36,057 bases of DNA, from positions 1-36,057 of the forward strand of contig JALSGV010000214.1 in the NCBI GenBank assembly GCA_026982565.1, written 5' to 3'. Positions within the stretch are counted from its first letter, which is position 1. Each line of letters begins with the position of its first letter. Position numbers and translations under genes: made by a program. Shown one piece after another: positions 16,746 through 25,663 of the stretch. A model generated the notes under the pieces. It was not told the DNA's origin. It did no database searches and saw nothing but the letters and a program-made list of their open reading frames with translations. The stretch comes from Gammaproteobacteria bacterium (lineage in GTDB: Bacteria > Pseudomonadota > Gammaproteobacteria > SZUA-140).

Positions 16746-17837
16746 ATGATCAGGATCTCTCTCAGCTTGTTCGCGTGTTTCTGCCTCTTATCGTTGGCGG
16801 GCAACGTCGCCGCGGCAGGCCCCGGTGGTTTTGCAGTACCCGTAGAGGTAAAGCAGGCGGAGGAACGCAGCCTGGCGCCTGTCATCTGGGTGGCTGGTGA
16901 CGTCATCAGCCGCAACAATGCCAGGATCTCGGCGGAAACCTCCGGCACCCTCATCCGGGTGGCCGAGGTGGGTGACAAGATCGCCAGACACGGCATCGTG
17001 GCGCGCATCGATAATGATTTTCTGAAATTGCAGCTGGAGGAGGCCCGCGCCGGGGTGGTTCAGGTGGAATCGAAGCGGGGCTTCCTGGAGAAGGAAGTCA
17101 AGCGCCTGCGGCGCCTCGCCAAGAGCAACAATACCGCCCAGACCCTGCTCGACCAGACGGAGGCGGATCTCAGCGCCGCACAGGCCGATTACGTGTCGAC
17201 CCTGGCGCGTGTGAAACAGATCGAGGACCGTATCCGGCGCAGTGAGGTGCGCGCGCCCTTCCCCGGCATCATCGTGCAGCGCTTCATGCAGCCGGGCGAG
17301 TGGGTCGACAGTGGCGACCAAGTGGTGCAATTGCTGGATACCGGGGCATTGGAGGTGCATGTCATGGCGCCCCTTTCCACCATGCCCTTCCTGCGCCGCG
17401 GGCTGGAGGTGCAATTGCAGGCCGGTGATGAACAGGCCCGGGGACGGATCCGCTCCTTTGTCGCCGCCGGGCACACGGCTTCTCACCTGGTGGACGTGCG
17501 CATCGACCTGCTTTCCGGCGACTGGCCGGTGGGCAAGACCCTGCGCGTGGCCCTGCCGGCCGCCGCCCCCCGCAAGGTGGTGGTCGTGCCGCGCGACGCC
17601 CTGGTGTTGCGCCGCAACGGGACCGCCGTATTCCGCGTGGGTGAAGAGAGCACCGCGCAGCGCATCAGGGTGAAGGCCGGCGCGGCCGAAGGCGATGTCA
17701 TCGAAGTAAGGGGTGATATCGCCGTGGGCGATAAGGTCATCGTGCGGGGCAATGAGCGCTTGCGGCCGGGACAGAAGGTCAGGATCAAGCAGGAAGGAGA
17801 GCCTGCTCCGCAGGCGCGGGCCAAGAAGTGGTGGTGA
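16746..17837 (+). CDS. RND efflux periplasmic adaptor (HlyD/AcrA family), pair 2
   Basis: Second membrane fusion protein, 363 aa. It begins with a cleavable-looking signal peptide (MIRISLSLFACFCLLSLAGNVAAA) without a lipobox, followed by a barrel-sandwich half-motif (SAETSGTLIRVAEVGDKIARHGIVARID), a coiled-coil hairpin (roughly residues 95-165), the second half (EVRAPFPGIIVQRFMQPGEWVDSGDQV) and beta-barrel and membrane-proximal domains. I chose the ATG at 16746 rather than the GTG three codons earlier because the signal peptide fits; neither has a Shine-Dalgarno. It pairs with the pump gene 34 bp downstream. It is clearly different in sequence from the pair 1 adaptor, so the two sets are not a recent duplication. 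Confidence 0.9.
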   Translation: MIRISLSLFACFCLLSLAGNVAAAGPGGFAVPVEVKQAEERSLAPVIWVAGDVISRNNARISAETSGTLIRVAEVGDKIARHGIVARIDNDFLKLQLEEARAGVVQVESKRGFLEKEVKRLRRLAKSNNTAQTLLDQTEADLSAAQADYVSTLARVKQIEDRIRRSEVRAPFPGIIVQRFMQPGEWVDSGDQVVQLLDTGALEVHVMAPLSTMPFLRRGLEVQLQAGDEQARGRIRSFVAAGHTASHLVDVRIDLLSGDWPVGKTLRVALPAAAPRKVVVVPRDALVLRRNGTAVFRVGEESTAQRIRVKAGAAEGDVIEVRGDIAVGDKVIVRGNERLRPGQKVRIKQEGEPAPQARAKKWW

Positions 17838-17871
17838 TCCAGCAGGCCCGGATGATCGGGAAGGGTCCCCG

Positions 17872-20800
17872 ATGAATCTGACGCGCCTGTCCTTGAGCAA
17901 TCCCGTGGCCGTCGTCGTGGCGGTGCTCCTGGCCGTGTTGTTCGGCGCCATCAGCCTGGGGCGCCTGCCGGTGCAGTTGACCCCCGAGGTGGAGGAGCCG
18001 GAGATCAGCATCACCACCAACTGGCGCTCGGCGGCGCCCGAGGAGGTGGAGGCGGAGATCATCGAGCCCCAGGAGGACGCCCTGCGCGGCCTGCCCGGCG
18101 CCATCCGCGTTTTGTCGCAGGCGCAGCGGGGAACGGGCAAGATCAGTATTTCCTTCGCCGTGGGGACGGATCTGCGCCGCGCCCTGCTGGAGGTCCTCAA
18201 CCGCCTCAACCGGGTGCCGCGATATCCCCCCGATGCCGACGAGCCCGTCATCAGCGCCGTGGGCAGCAGCAGCCGGGCCATCGCCTGGTTCATTCTCAAG
18301 ACCCTGCCCGGTAACGACCGCGACATCGCCACCTATCAGAATTTCATCGAGGAAGTGGTGCAGAACCGTTTCGAGCGGGTGCCGGGCGTCGCCATGTCCG
18401 AGGTGCGCGGCGGGCGCGAACAGGAGATCCGCATCACCTTCGATCCCTACAAGGCCGCCAGTCTCGGTGTCGAACTGCCCCGCGTGATCCAGTTGGCCGA
18501 CAGCGAGGATGTCTCGGGCGGTTTCGCCGATGTGGGCAAGCGCCGCTATACCCTGCGTTTCACCGGCAGCTACGACATGGATGAACTCAAGGAGATGATT
18601 CTCGACTGGCGCGAGGGCAGCCCGGTGTTGTTGCGGGACGTGGCCGATGTGGAGGTTCTGCCCGTGGATCGCACGGGCTTCGTCATACAGAATGGCGAGC
18701 TCTCCATGGCCACCAATGCCCACCGCGAAACAGGCGTGAATGTACTGAATGTCATGGAGGGCCTGCGCGAGGCCGCCGACGAGCTGCGCGAGGGGCCGCT
18801 GAAGCGGGCCGGCCTGTCCTTCGAGCAGGTCTATGATGAGACGGTCTATATCAACCGTTCCATCGCCATGGTGCGTAACAACCTGGCTCTGGGCATATTG
18901 CTGGCCGTCGCCGTGCTGTGGTGGTTCTTCCGCCGCATGCGGGCCACCCTGATGGTGGCCCTGGCCATTCCCATCTGTATCTTCAGCAGTTTCATCCTGG
19001 TGGATGTGGCCGGGCGGACATTGAATGTCATCTCGCTGGCCGGGTTGGCCTTCGCCGTGGGCATGGTGCTGGATGCGGCCATCATCGTTTTGGAAAACAT
19101 CGTGCGGCTCAGGGAAAACGGCGTGGCGCCACGGGAGGCGGCCCTGACCGGCGCCACCCAGGTGTGGGGCGCCCTGTTTGCCTCCACCGCCACCACCGTC
19201 GCCATTTTTCTGCCGGTCCTGTTTCTGCAGGACGAGTCCGGCCAGCTCTTTGCCGATCTGGCGCTGGCCATTGCGGCGGCCATCATTTTTTCCTTGATCG
19301 TCGCGATCACCGTGCTGCCCACGACGGCCATGAGCTGGCTGAGCCGGGTGGAGATGAAAGACCGCCACGGTCATTGGTGGCAGGCCATGACGCGCTGGAT
19401 CATGCGTTTGACCGATACGCCCCTGCAGCGCAGCCTGTGGATCGGTTTTTTGGTCAGTGTCCCGGTGCTGCTGGTGGTTTTGCTCAGGCCGGATGCCGAT
19501 TACCTGCCCGAGGGGAACCGCAACCTGGTCTTCGCTTTCATCAATCCGCCACCGGGGCAGAACATCAATACCCTGGAGAAGGAAATGGGCCAGGTGATCG
19601 CCGCCAAGATGCAACCCTATCTGGATGGTGAGCTGCAGCCCAAGGTGCTCAATTATTTTTTCGTGGCGGCGGCGCGGGGCATGTTCATGGGAGTGCGCAC
19701 CGTGGATCCCAACAAGACCAGTGAATTGTTGCCCATCCTCAACGGGATCCTGCGCGACTTCCCCGATACCATCGGTTTCGCTTTTCGCGCCTCACTGTTT
19801 GGCGGCTTCGGTGAGGGGCGCAAGATCAATGTGGATATCCAGGGGCGCGACCTCGATGTCATCCTGCAGGCGGCGGTGACGGGGTTCATGGCGGCCAGGC
19901 AGGCGCTGCCCGGCGCCTCGGTGCGGCCTTTCCCGGGGCTCGATCTGGCGGAGCCTGAGCTGCAGTTGGCGCCCGATGAACGGCGCATCGCCGAGGCCGG
20001 TTGGGACCGCGCCACCATGGCGGGGGTGATCCGCGCCCTGGGTGACGGCCTCTACGTGGGGGACTACTTCGACGGCGAGCAGCGCCTGGACATCATTCTG
20101 CGCGCGGAAGAATGGAAGACCCCGGAAGATCTCATGGCCATACCGCTCGCCACGCCCGACGCCGGCATTCTGCCCCTGGGAGAGCTGGTGAATCTGGAAC
20201 GCACCGCCGGACCCGAGGAACTGCGGCGCATCGACCGCCGCCGCACCGTGACCCTGCAGGTGGGGGCGCCCGAGGGCATGTCCCTGGAAGAAACCCTGGA
20301 GATCATCAAGGAGAAGGTGGCGCCCGCCATCCAGTCCATGCTGCCCGAGGACGGGGAGATCCGCTATACGGGGACGGCCGACAAGCTGGAAACCGCGCTG
20401 CGCAACATGGCGGGCACCTTTGCCCTGGCCATCACCATTCTGTATCTGCTCATCAGCGCCCTGTTCCGCTCTTTCCGTGACAGCCTGTTGGTGCTGCTGG
20501 TCATCCCTCTGGCCACCGTCGGCGGGGTCATTGCCCTGCAACTGGTGAATCTGTGGGCCCTGTATGTGGCGCCCCTGTTGGGCATGCTGCCTGCCATGCA
20601 GGCCATGGACCTGTTGACCATGATCGGTTTTGTCATCCTGCTGGGCCTGGTGGTCAACAACGCCATTCTGCTGGTGCACCAGACCCGCAGCGCGGAGCGC
20701 GAGGGCCTGGCGCGCAGTCAGGCCGTGGAGCAGGCCGTGCGCCTGCGCCTGCGTCCCATCCTGATGAGCACCCTGACCAGCATTTTCGGTATGCTCCCCC

Positions 20801-20955
20801 TGTTGCTCATGCCGGGCGCCGGCACGGAGTTGTACAAAGGCATGGCGGCGGTTATCGTCGGAGGCATGAGCGTCAGCACCATCTTCACCCTGCTGCTGTT
20901 GCCCAGCCTGTTGAGAATTGGCGAGGGCCGCGCGACGTCCATGCCGGCTATGTGA
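17872..20955 (+). CDS. RND efflux pump, inner-membrane transporter, pair 2
   Basis: RND transporter of 1027 aa with the standard twelve-helix layout and two periplasmic loops. The frame is open upstream, but MNLTRLSLSNPVAVVV is the normal N-terminus, the ATG at 17872 has a GGAAGGG upstream, and the adaptor stop is 34 bp before. The TM4 motif reads GMVLDAAIIVLEN: Asp401 aligns with D407 of AcrB, but the position of D408 is Ala402. Single-acid versions of this motif are known in several RND branches, so activity is not excluded, though proton coupling must differ from pump 1. In the TM10 region the motif is GLVVNNAILLVHQ. The substrate is unknown. The stop codon lies inside interleaved inverted repeats. 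Confidence 0.92.
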   Translation: MNLTRLSLSNPVAVVVAVLLAVLFGAISLGRLPVQLTPEVEEPEISITTNWRSAAPEEVEAEIIEPQEDALRGLPGAIRVLSQAQRGTGKISISFAVGTDLRRALLEVLNRLNRVPRYPPDADEPVISAVGSSSRAIAWFILKTLPGNDRDIATYQNFIEEVVQNRFERVPGVAMSEVRGGREQEIRITFDPYKAASLGVELPRVIQLADSEDVSGGFADVGKRRYTLRFTGSYDMDELKEMILDWREGSPVLLRDVADVEVLPVDRTGFVIQNGELSMATNAHRETGVNVLNVMEGLREAADELREGPLKRAGLSFEQVYDETVYINRSIAMVRNNLALGILLAVAVLWWFFRRMRATLMVALAIPICIFSSFILVDVAGRTLNVISLAGLAFAVGMVLDAAIIVLENIVRLRENGVAPREAALTGATQVWGALFASTATTVAIFLPVLFLQDESGQLFADLALAIAAAIIFSLIVAITVLPTTAMSWLSRVEMKDRHGHWWQAMTRWIMRLTDTPLQRSLWIGFLVSVPVLLVVLLRPDADYLPEGNRNLVFAFINPPPGQNINTLEKEMGQVIAAKMQPYLDGELQPKVLNYFFVAAARGMFMGVRTVDPNKTSELLPILNGILRDFPDTIGFAFRASLFGGFGEGRKINVDIQGRDLDVILQAAVTGFMAARQALPGASVRPFPGLDLAEPELQLAPDERRIAEAGWDRATMAGVIRALGDGLYVGDYFDGEQRLDIILRAEEWKTPEDLMAIPLATPDAGILPLGELVNLERTAGPEELRRIDRRRTVTLQVGAPEGMSLEETLEIIKEKVAPAIQSMLPEDGEIRYTGTADKLETALRNMAGTFALAITILYLLISALFRSFRDSLLVLLVIPLATVGGVIALQLVNLWALYVAPLLGMLPAMQAMDLLTMIGFVILLGLVVNNAILLVHQTRSAEREGLARSQAVEQAVRLRLRPILMSTLTSIFGMLPLLLMPGAGTELYKGMAAVIVGGMSVSTIFTLLLLPSLLRIGEGRATSMPAM

Positions 20956-20967
20956 CCGGCATCACAT
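20941..20967 (+). terminator. interleaved hairpins at the end of the RND operon
   Basis: Two perfect inverted repeats interlock here. ATGCCGG (20941-20947) pairs with CCGGCAT (20956-20962), and ATGTGA (20950-20955) pairs with TCACAT (20962-20967). The second hairpin is followed by CTTTTCC, a short T tract, so it is the better terminator; the first contains the pump's stop codon in its loop. The two cannot form fully together unless as a pseudoknot. Confidence 0.45.
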
Positions 20968-21105
20968 CTTTTCCGTGACATGGGGCATGGCCGATATACG
21001 CTTTCTAAACTAGAGTGTTACTTTGCCGATATATCTGTTTAGCCCCGGCGGGTGCAATGGTATTCGCCTGATCAGCTCATCAAGTCACGGTGATATAACG
21101 AGAAC

Positions 21106-22017
21106 ATGACGACACCAGCCACACATGCACAGGTAAGCCAGGCACAGGCTGGCGCGCCCTTGCTGAATATCAAGTCGCGCATCGAGCGTCTCGACAAACT
21201 GCCGCCCATGCCCGAGATGACGCAGAAGATCGTCCAGTTGAATGGCAACCCGGACGCCCATGTGAACGAACTGGTAAAGGTGGTGGAACTGGACCCCAGC
21301 CTGGCGGCGCAGATCATGCGCTACGCCACCTCGCCGTTTTTCAGCTATCGCGGCAAGGTCGATTCTCTCCATACGGCCATCACCCGCGTACTCGGGTACA
21401 ATACCGTTTTGAATCTGGCCCTGGGCGCCACCGCCGCCAAGCCTTTCAGGATCCCCAGGAATGTTCCCCTGGGGCTGGATGCCTTCTGGCGTCAAGCCGT
21501 ATTCAGCGCCGCCATCGCCCAGGCATTGAGCGCCGCCCTGCCCAGTGAGATACGCCCGCCGGCGGGCATGGCCTATCTGGCGGGTCTGCTGCACAACTTC
21601 GGCCATCTTCTGTTGGGGCATCTGTTCAAGAACGAATTCCTGATTCTCAACAAATTCATCTCCAGGGAGCCTGACAAGGCTGTCGAAGAAATCGAGCTGC
21701 AAGTGATCGGGACCGATCACGGCAGCATCGGCGCCTGGCTGATGAAGGCATGGCGCATGCCGGAAGAAGTGATCGTGGCGGCCAGAGAGCACCACAACGA
21801 GGACTATCGCGGGGAGCATGCGGTCTATTCCCTATTGATCCTGCTGACGGACCGCCTGCTCAATGCACATGATATCGGTGATGCCTCGAGCAGCCACCTG
21901 CCCCTGCCTGTTCTGGAATTCCTGGAGATAGGGGAATATCAGGCGGTGACCATTGCCACCCGTATCATGGATGATTGTGAAAACCTGCATGCCATGGCGC
22001 GCCAGTTTGCATCGTGA
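21106..22017 (+). CDS. HDOD domain protein
   Basis: Single HDOD domain protein of 303 aa. The domain covers roughly residues 25-220: RIERLDKLPPMPEMTQKIVQL, then VVELDPSLAAQIMRYATSPFFSY and the helix pattern AITRVLGYNTVLNLALG, followed by GMAYLAGLLHNFGHLLLGHLF, DHGSIGAWLMKAWRMPEEVIVAAREHH. HDOD proteins relate to HD hydrolases and are used in signalling and motility regulation, often without catalytic activity. No receiver, GGDEF or EAL domain is attached. The ATG at 21106 has no strong Shine-Dalgarno; a TATAAC 7 bp before it is too close to be a normal -10. The gene stands alone, 150 bp after the RND operon, and converges on the acyltransferase gene. Confidence 0.85.
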   Translation: MTTPATHAQVSQAQAGAPLLNIKSRIERLDKLPPMPEMTQKIVQLNGNPDAHVNELVKVVELDPSLAAQIMRYATSPFFSYRGKVDSLHTAITRVLGYNTVLNLALGATAAKPFRIPRNVPLGLDAFWRQAVFSAAIAQALSAALPSEIRPPAGMAYLAGLLHNFGHLLLGHLFKNEFLILNKFISREPDKAVEEIELQVIGTDHGSIGAWLMKAWRMPEEVIVAAREHHNEDYRGEHAVYSLLILLTDRLLNAHDIGDASSSHLPLPVLEFLEIGEYQAVTIATRIMDDCENLHAMARQFAS

Positions 22018-22049
22018 AAGGAGCGGTGTTGCCCCGTGGCCCGCATTTC

Positions 22050-24035
22050 TCACTGGTGGGAGTTGCGGACTGGGTCCAGCGCCTGCCTGAATACGGGGGC
22101 AAGCAGCGAGGCGCCATATTGAGAAAGGTGGTCTCCGTCAGAATACACGAGCTTTCCATCGATCAGTATGGGGCATTTTTGGTCGTCACAGAGCCTGGGT
22201 TTTACCTCTATGTAGTCCCAGTGGGCCGGCAGAATGGCCAGGGCATTGGATAGTTTCTGATCATAGCTGTCGATTTCGTCTATAAAAACGTATTGTGACT
22301 GCACCCCACCCCGCAGCCATGCCTGGCGAATAAAATGGTTGGCCACCGCCTTGCCGAACTGTGCCCCGATTTCCGGGATGTCTTCGATAATCGAGAGCCG
22401 GTAGCCGTCGAGTATGTCCAGTGTGCGTTTCAGTCCCCGGCGAAAAACGTCCTCATTCTCCAGCAGTGAACTGATGCGGGTTTCACTGTCCATGATGAGG
22501 AAGTTACTGTTGTCATAGCCTTGTCCAGTCAGGGGAATCCGCCAATAGCCGGCCAGCAAAACATGCTGGATCGATGGTGAATTCTTGATGAACTCCAGTA
22601 CGGCATTGTTGAAGTGGAGGCATTTTTTATTGCGTTTGCGGTAAACGCCGGCCAGTGGCCGGCATCCTCCATTGGTCAGCGCATAACCTGAAATTCCGGC
22701 GTCCAGCGCGGCAAGATGCAGTGCATGGGCAAGGGCGTGGGCATGGGAGTCACCCCAGATAACGAATTGCGGCATGGCGTCCTGTTTTCCAAGGCGGCAC
22801 AGTTGTCCTTTGTCGGCCTCCTCGGCTTGTCCATTTCCGGTAAAGCTGTTGCATTGTATCTGACTCACTGGCAGCTGATTGGCGTTAAGCCGGGCGGTCT
22901 CCATGATGTCAGCTGGAATGCGCCCCGCCAGTCCCTGGCCGTAAAGGATGAATGCCGCGCCGGCAGCAACGAAAACCCCGCATGTTCCCAGTTCGCCGAA
23001 GGTGCGGGTCCGCGGCAGACGTCTTGCGGACTTCCGGTAGCGGGATTCGATGAAGCGGTACGATATTACGGCGAGCACAAAGGATAGGACAAGGATGAAG
23101 GGCCTGCTTGAATCGGAGTCCCAAATCATCTTCGTATAGACCGTGACCGGCCAATGCCACAGATAGAAAGAATAGGAGATGAGGCCGGTGAACACTAACG
23201 CCTTGTGGCTCAGCAGCCTTGAGACCACGGTTTGCGCCTGCATGCCGGAATAGATAATGAGTGCCGCTCCCAGCACCGGATACACGGCATTGATACCGGG
23301 AAAGACATCGTTTTCCTGCAAGGTCAACATGGCGCCGACGATCAGCACAAGCCCCAGTAGGGCGGCCAGATCGGCGAGACGGCGATTCTTTATGGCTGGA
23401 AGCAGGCCCAGGCTCAGCAGGATGCCCGCCAGCAGTTCCCAGGCGCGCGCCGGGAGCATATAGAAACTGTATTTTGTGTACAGCTCCGCCAGCAGGATAT
23501 TGGCGCCGAGCGAAAGCACAAACAGTGTGAGCAGGATCCAGCTCAGCGTCTGACGGCTGAATTTCCGGTACAGAAAAAACAGCAGCACCGGAAACAGGAT
23601 ATAGAATTGTTCCTCGACGCCCAGCGACCAGGTATGCAGCAATGGCTGGGTTGCAATGTCGAGCCCGAAATAGGTGCTTTCCGTATCCCAGAAATAAATG
23701 TTTGGCACGAAGGCCAGCGTTGCCAGGGCCGCCTGGGACAAGGATGTGTATTCGTCCGGCAGCAGAAAGAAATAGCCCACCGCCAGCGTTCCCATCAGGA
23801 CCGCCAGCAATGCGGGAATGATTCGTCTCACCCGTCGCTCATAGAAGCGGGCGAAAGAGAATGTCCCGTTCGACATCTCGTTGAGGAGGATCGAGCTGAT
23901 GAGGTAGCCGGAAATAACAAAGAAAACGTCGACACCGACAAAGCCGCCGGGCATCCATGAATAGCCGGCATGAAACAGCACCACGGGTATGACGGCGATT
24001 GCCCGCAGGCCGTCGATGTCGCTGCGGTATTTCAC
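22050..24035 (-). CDS. acyltransferase 3 family membrane protein with C-terminal SGNH domain
   Basis: OafA/YrhL-type O-acyltransferase of 661 aa. The N-terminal membrane domain starts MKYRSDIDGLRAIAVIPVVLFHAG with the family's RxDGLR and H residues, then GGFVGVDVFFVISGYLIS and FYERRVRRIIPAL, with about ten helices to roughly residue 345. The C-terminal periplasmic half is an SGNH hydrolase-like domain: GDSHAHAL (block I) and SDGDHLSQYGA (Asp/His block). Such fusions add acetyl groups to O-antigen, peptidoglycan or other exported glycans. The start codon is GTG at 24035, fixed by the conserved N-terminus; the Shine-Dalgarno is weak. No glycan biosynthesis genes are adjacent, so the target is unknown. 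Confidence 0.9.
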   Translation of the reverse strand: MKYRSDIDGLRAIAVIPVVLFHAGYSWMPGGFVGVDVFFVISGYLISSILLNEMSNGTFSFARFYERRVRRIIPALLAVLMGTLAVGYFFLLPDEYTSLSQAALATLAFVPNIYFWDTESTYFGLDIATQPLLHTWSLGVEEQFYILFPVLLFFLYRKFSRQTLSWILLTLFVLSLGANILLAELYTKYSFYMLPARAWELLAGILLSLGLLPAIKNRRLADLAALLGLVLIVGAMLTLQENDVFPGINAVYPVLGAALIIYSGMQAQTVVSRLLSHKALVFTGLISYSFYLWHWPVTVYTKMIWDSDSSRPFILVLSFVLAVISYRFIESRYRKSARRLPRTRTFGELGTCGVFVAAGAAFILYGQGLAGRIPADIMETARLNANQLPVSQIQCNSFTGNGQAEEADKGQLCRLGKQDAMPQFVIWGDSHAHALAHALHLAALDAGISGYALTNGGCRPLAGVYRKRNKKCLHFNNAVLEFIKNSPSIQHVLLAGYWRIPLTGQGYDNSNFLIMDSETRISSLLENEDVFRRGLKRTLDILDGYRLSIIEDIPEIGAQFGKAVANHFIRQAWLRGGVQSQYVFIDEIDSYDQKLSNALAILPAHWDYIEVKPRLCDDQKCPILIDGKLVYSDGDHLSQYGASLLAPVFRQALDPVRNSHQ

Positions 24036-24058
24036 GCTGCAGCAGAATCAGGGGTGAG

Positions 24059-24092
24059 CCACCCGGGTGCGGCGGGTCCGCACGCCGGGTGG
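24059..24092 (-). terminator. strong hairpin downstream of the rhodanese-moeB gene
   Basis: CCACCCGG and GTGCGG on the left pair with CCGCAC and CCGGGTGG on the right: a 14-bp stem with one bulged G (24084) and a 5-nt loop (24073-24077). It starts 20 bp after the moeB stop in the minus-strand transcript and before the acyltransferase start. No T tract follows, so it may be a T-less terminator or an mRNA end stabiliser. Confidence 0.5.
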
Positions 24093-24111
24093 TGTGGAGG
24101 TGGTATGTGTC

Positions 24112-25275
24112 TTATGAAGCGCAGACCTGGGCATAGTCGGAATAACCGGGAAATTCACTGCCCTCGCTGCAGTAACGGCACTCGGGATTGCGCCGCGTCT
24201 TGAGCATGGTGAACTGGGTGGACAAGGCATCATAGTGCAGTTGCCGGCCCACCAGGGGCTCGCCGATGTCCAGCAGGATCTTGATGGTCTCGACGGCCTG
24301 CAGCAGTCCCAGCACGCCGGGCATGACGCCCAGAACGCCGGCCTCGGCGCAGGAAGGGGCCAGTTCAGGCGGGGGCGGCTCGGGGAACATACAGCGGTAA
24401 CAGCCGCTGCCCTGCTTGTCGTAGGCGGGCCAGAATACGGTGATCTGTCCCTCGAAACGGTAGACGGCGGCATGGACATTGGGCCGGCCGAGTTTCACGC
24501 AGGCGTCGTTGATGAGATAGCGGGTGGTGATATTGTCGGTGCCATCGACGATGATGTCGTAATTTGAGAAGATCTCTTCCACGTTGCCGCTGTCAAGGTG
24601 GGTTTCGTAGCCGGTGACCTCAATGCCCGGGTTCAGCGCCTCCAGGGCAATTTTGGCCGATTCCACTTTGGCCATGCCGACCCTGGCCTCGGTGTGCAGG
24701 ATCTGCCGCTGCAGGTTGCTGCGGTCGACTACATCGTGGTCCACCAGGCCCAGATTACCTACACCGGCCGCAGCCAGATAATAGGCCGCGGGTGAACCCA
24801 GGCCGCCCGCGCCGATGAGCAGCACACGGCTTTCCAGCAGTTTCAGCTGCCCTTCTTCCCCCACGTCGGAGATCATCAGGTGGCGTGCATAACGCTCGCG
24901 GTCTTCGCTGCTGAGAAAGGTGGGCACCTCGAAGGGGTGGCCTTCGTTTTTCCAGCGGCTGAATCCCCCGGCAATGGAGCGCACGTCCTGATAGCCCATG
25001 CGTTTCAGGGCCTCGGCGGCGAACAGGGAGCGCACGCCGCCGGCGCACATGACGCACAGTGTCTTGTCCAGCTCGGGCACGGCGTCCTCGACGCGCAGTT
25101 CCAGGAAGCTGCGCCCCAGGCGGTGGGCCCCGGCGGGGCTGCCCTGGGCGACTTCTTCATTGTCGCGCACATCGATGAGTGCGGCGCCACTCTTTTGCAG
25201 TTCCAGCGCTTCAGCGGGGGTGACTTCGGGGATGCTTGCGCGCAGTTCTGCCAGTCGACGGTCTTTGGCTTTCAT
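24112..25275 (-). CDS. moeB: rhodanese-MoeB fusion, molybdopterin-synthase adenylyltransferase
   Basis: E1-like enzyme that adenylates the C-terminal Gly-Gly of a MoaD/ThiS-type carrier; the attached rhodanese can supply persulfide sulfur. The protein has 387 aa. Residues 15-115 are a rhodanese domain with the active-site loop CAGGVRS, and the rest is MoeB/ThiF: GAGGLGSPAAYYLAAAGVG nucleotide site, NLQRQILH, DGTDN with the catalytic Asp, and zinc pairs CYRC and CRYC. In bacteria the rhodanese more often follows the E1 domain, so the N-terminal placement is notable. The ATG at 25275 has a GGAGG 10 bp upstream. The likely carrier is MoaD encoded at 29655. Catalytic function is inferred from intact motifs. 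Confidence 0.92.
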   Translation of the reverse strand: MKAKDRRLAELRASIPEVTPAEALELQKSGAALIDVRDNEEVAQGSPAGAHRLGRSFLELRVEDAVPELDKTLCVMCAGGVRSLFAAEALKRMGYQDVRSIAGGFSRWKNEGHPFEVPTFLSSEDRERYARHLMISDVGEEGQLKLLESRVLLIGAGGLGSPAAYYLAAAGVGNLGLVDHDVVDRSNLQRQILHTEARVGMAKVESAKIALEALNPGIEVTGYETHLDSGNVEEIFSNYDIIVDGTDNITTRYLINDACVKLGRPNVHAAVYRFEGQITVFWPAYDKQGSGCYRCMFPEPPPPELAPSCAEAGVLGVMPGVLGLLQAVETIKILLDIGEPLVGRQLHYDALSTQFTMLKTRRNPECRYCSEGSEFPGYSDYAQVCAS

Positions 25276-25443
25276 TATCGATTAACCTCCAGCCGGATAT
25301 ATTGAGAAAATAAGGAGATGATGCGGATAGGCTCAGTCGGGGCTCTTTAATGTCTTTCATAGGGGATCCGTAAATCCCCCGCTTTCAGGCGGCATAGTTA
25401 CCTTTACTCCCTCTCCCCTTGGAGGGGGTCGCAAAAGTCATTC

Positions 25444-25495
25444 GTAGGTTGGGCTTCGTTCCTCAGCCTTTATGCCCACTTTGGGTGCAACCTAC
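25444..25495. repeat. GTAGGTTGGGC...GCAACCTAC inverted-repeat element
   Basis: The 8-bp arms GTAGGTTG (25444-25451) and CAACCTAC (25488-25495) enclose GGCTTCG and a second inner dyad (CCCA/TGGG). Short palindromic elements starting GTAGGTTGGGC are a recurring intergenic repeat type in many bacteria. Only one copy is visible here, so the repeat status rests on resemblance. Confidence 0.5.
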
Positions 25496-25641
25496 AGAAA
25501 AACCGGCTTCGGCATAAAGCCGTTCAATCCTGTTTTCAGCCGTCACCCGAGTCATCGGCTTTAGCCGTTGGTTGTTTACGAGTATATCTGCCGCTCGGAG
25601 GCTTTTCATTATACCTGTAAACGGCCTTTCGGGGAATTCTT

Positions 25642-25663
25642 ACCTGAACCCGCGGATTCAGGT
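25642..25663 (-). terminator. hairpin immediately after the second moeB
   Basis: ACCTGAA (25642-25648) pairs with TTCAGGT (25657-25663), a perfect 7-bp stem with an 8-nt GC-rich loop, starting one base after the TAA of the minus-strand moeB2 (25665-25667). There is no T tract beyond it. Confidence 0.4.

Noticed and set aside
16788-19614. Long minus-strand ORFs of 514 and 609 codons opposite the second RND pair
   Set aside because: They are low-complexity shadows of the adaptor and pump genes, without domains or plausible starts.
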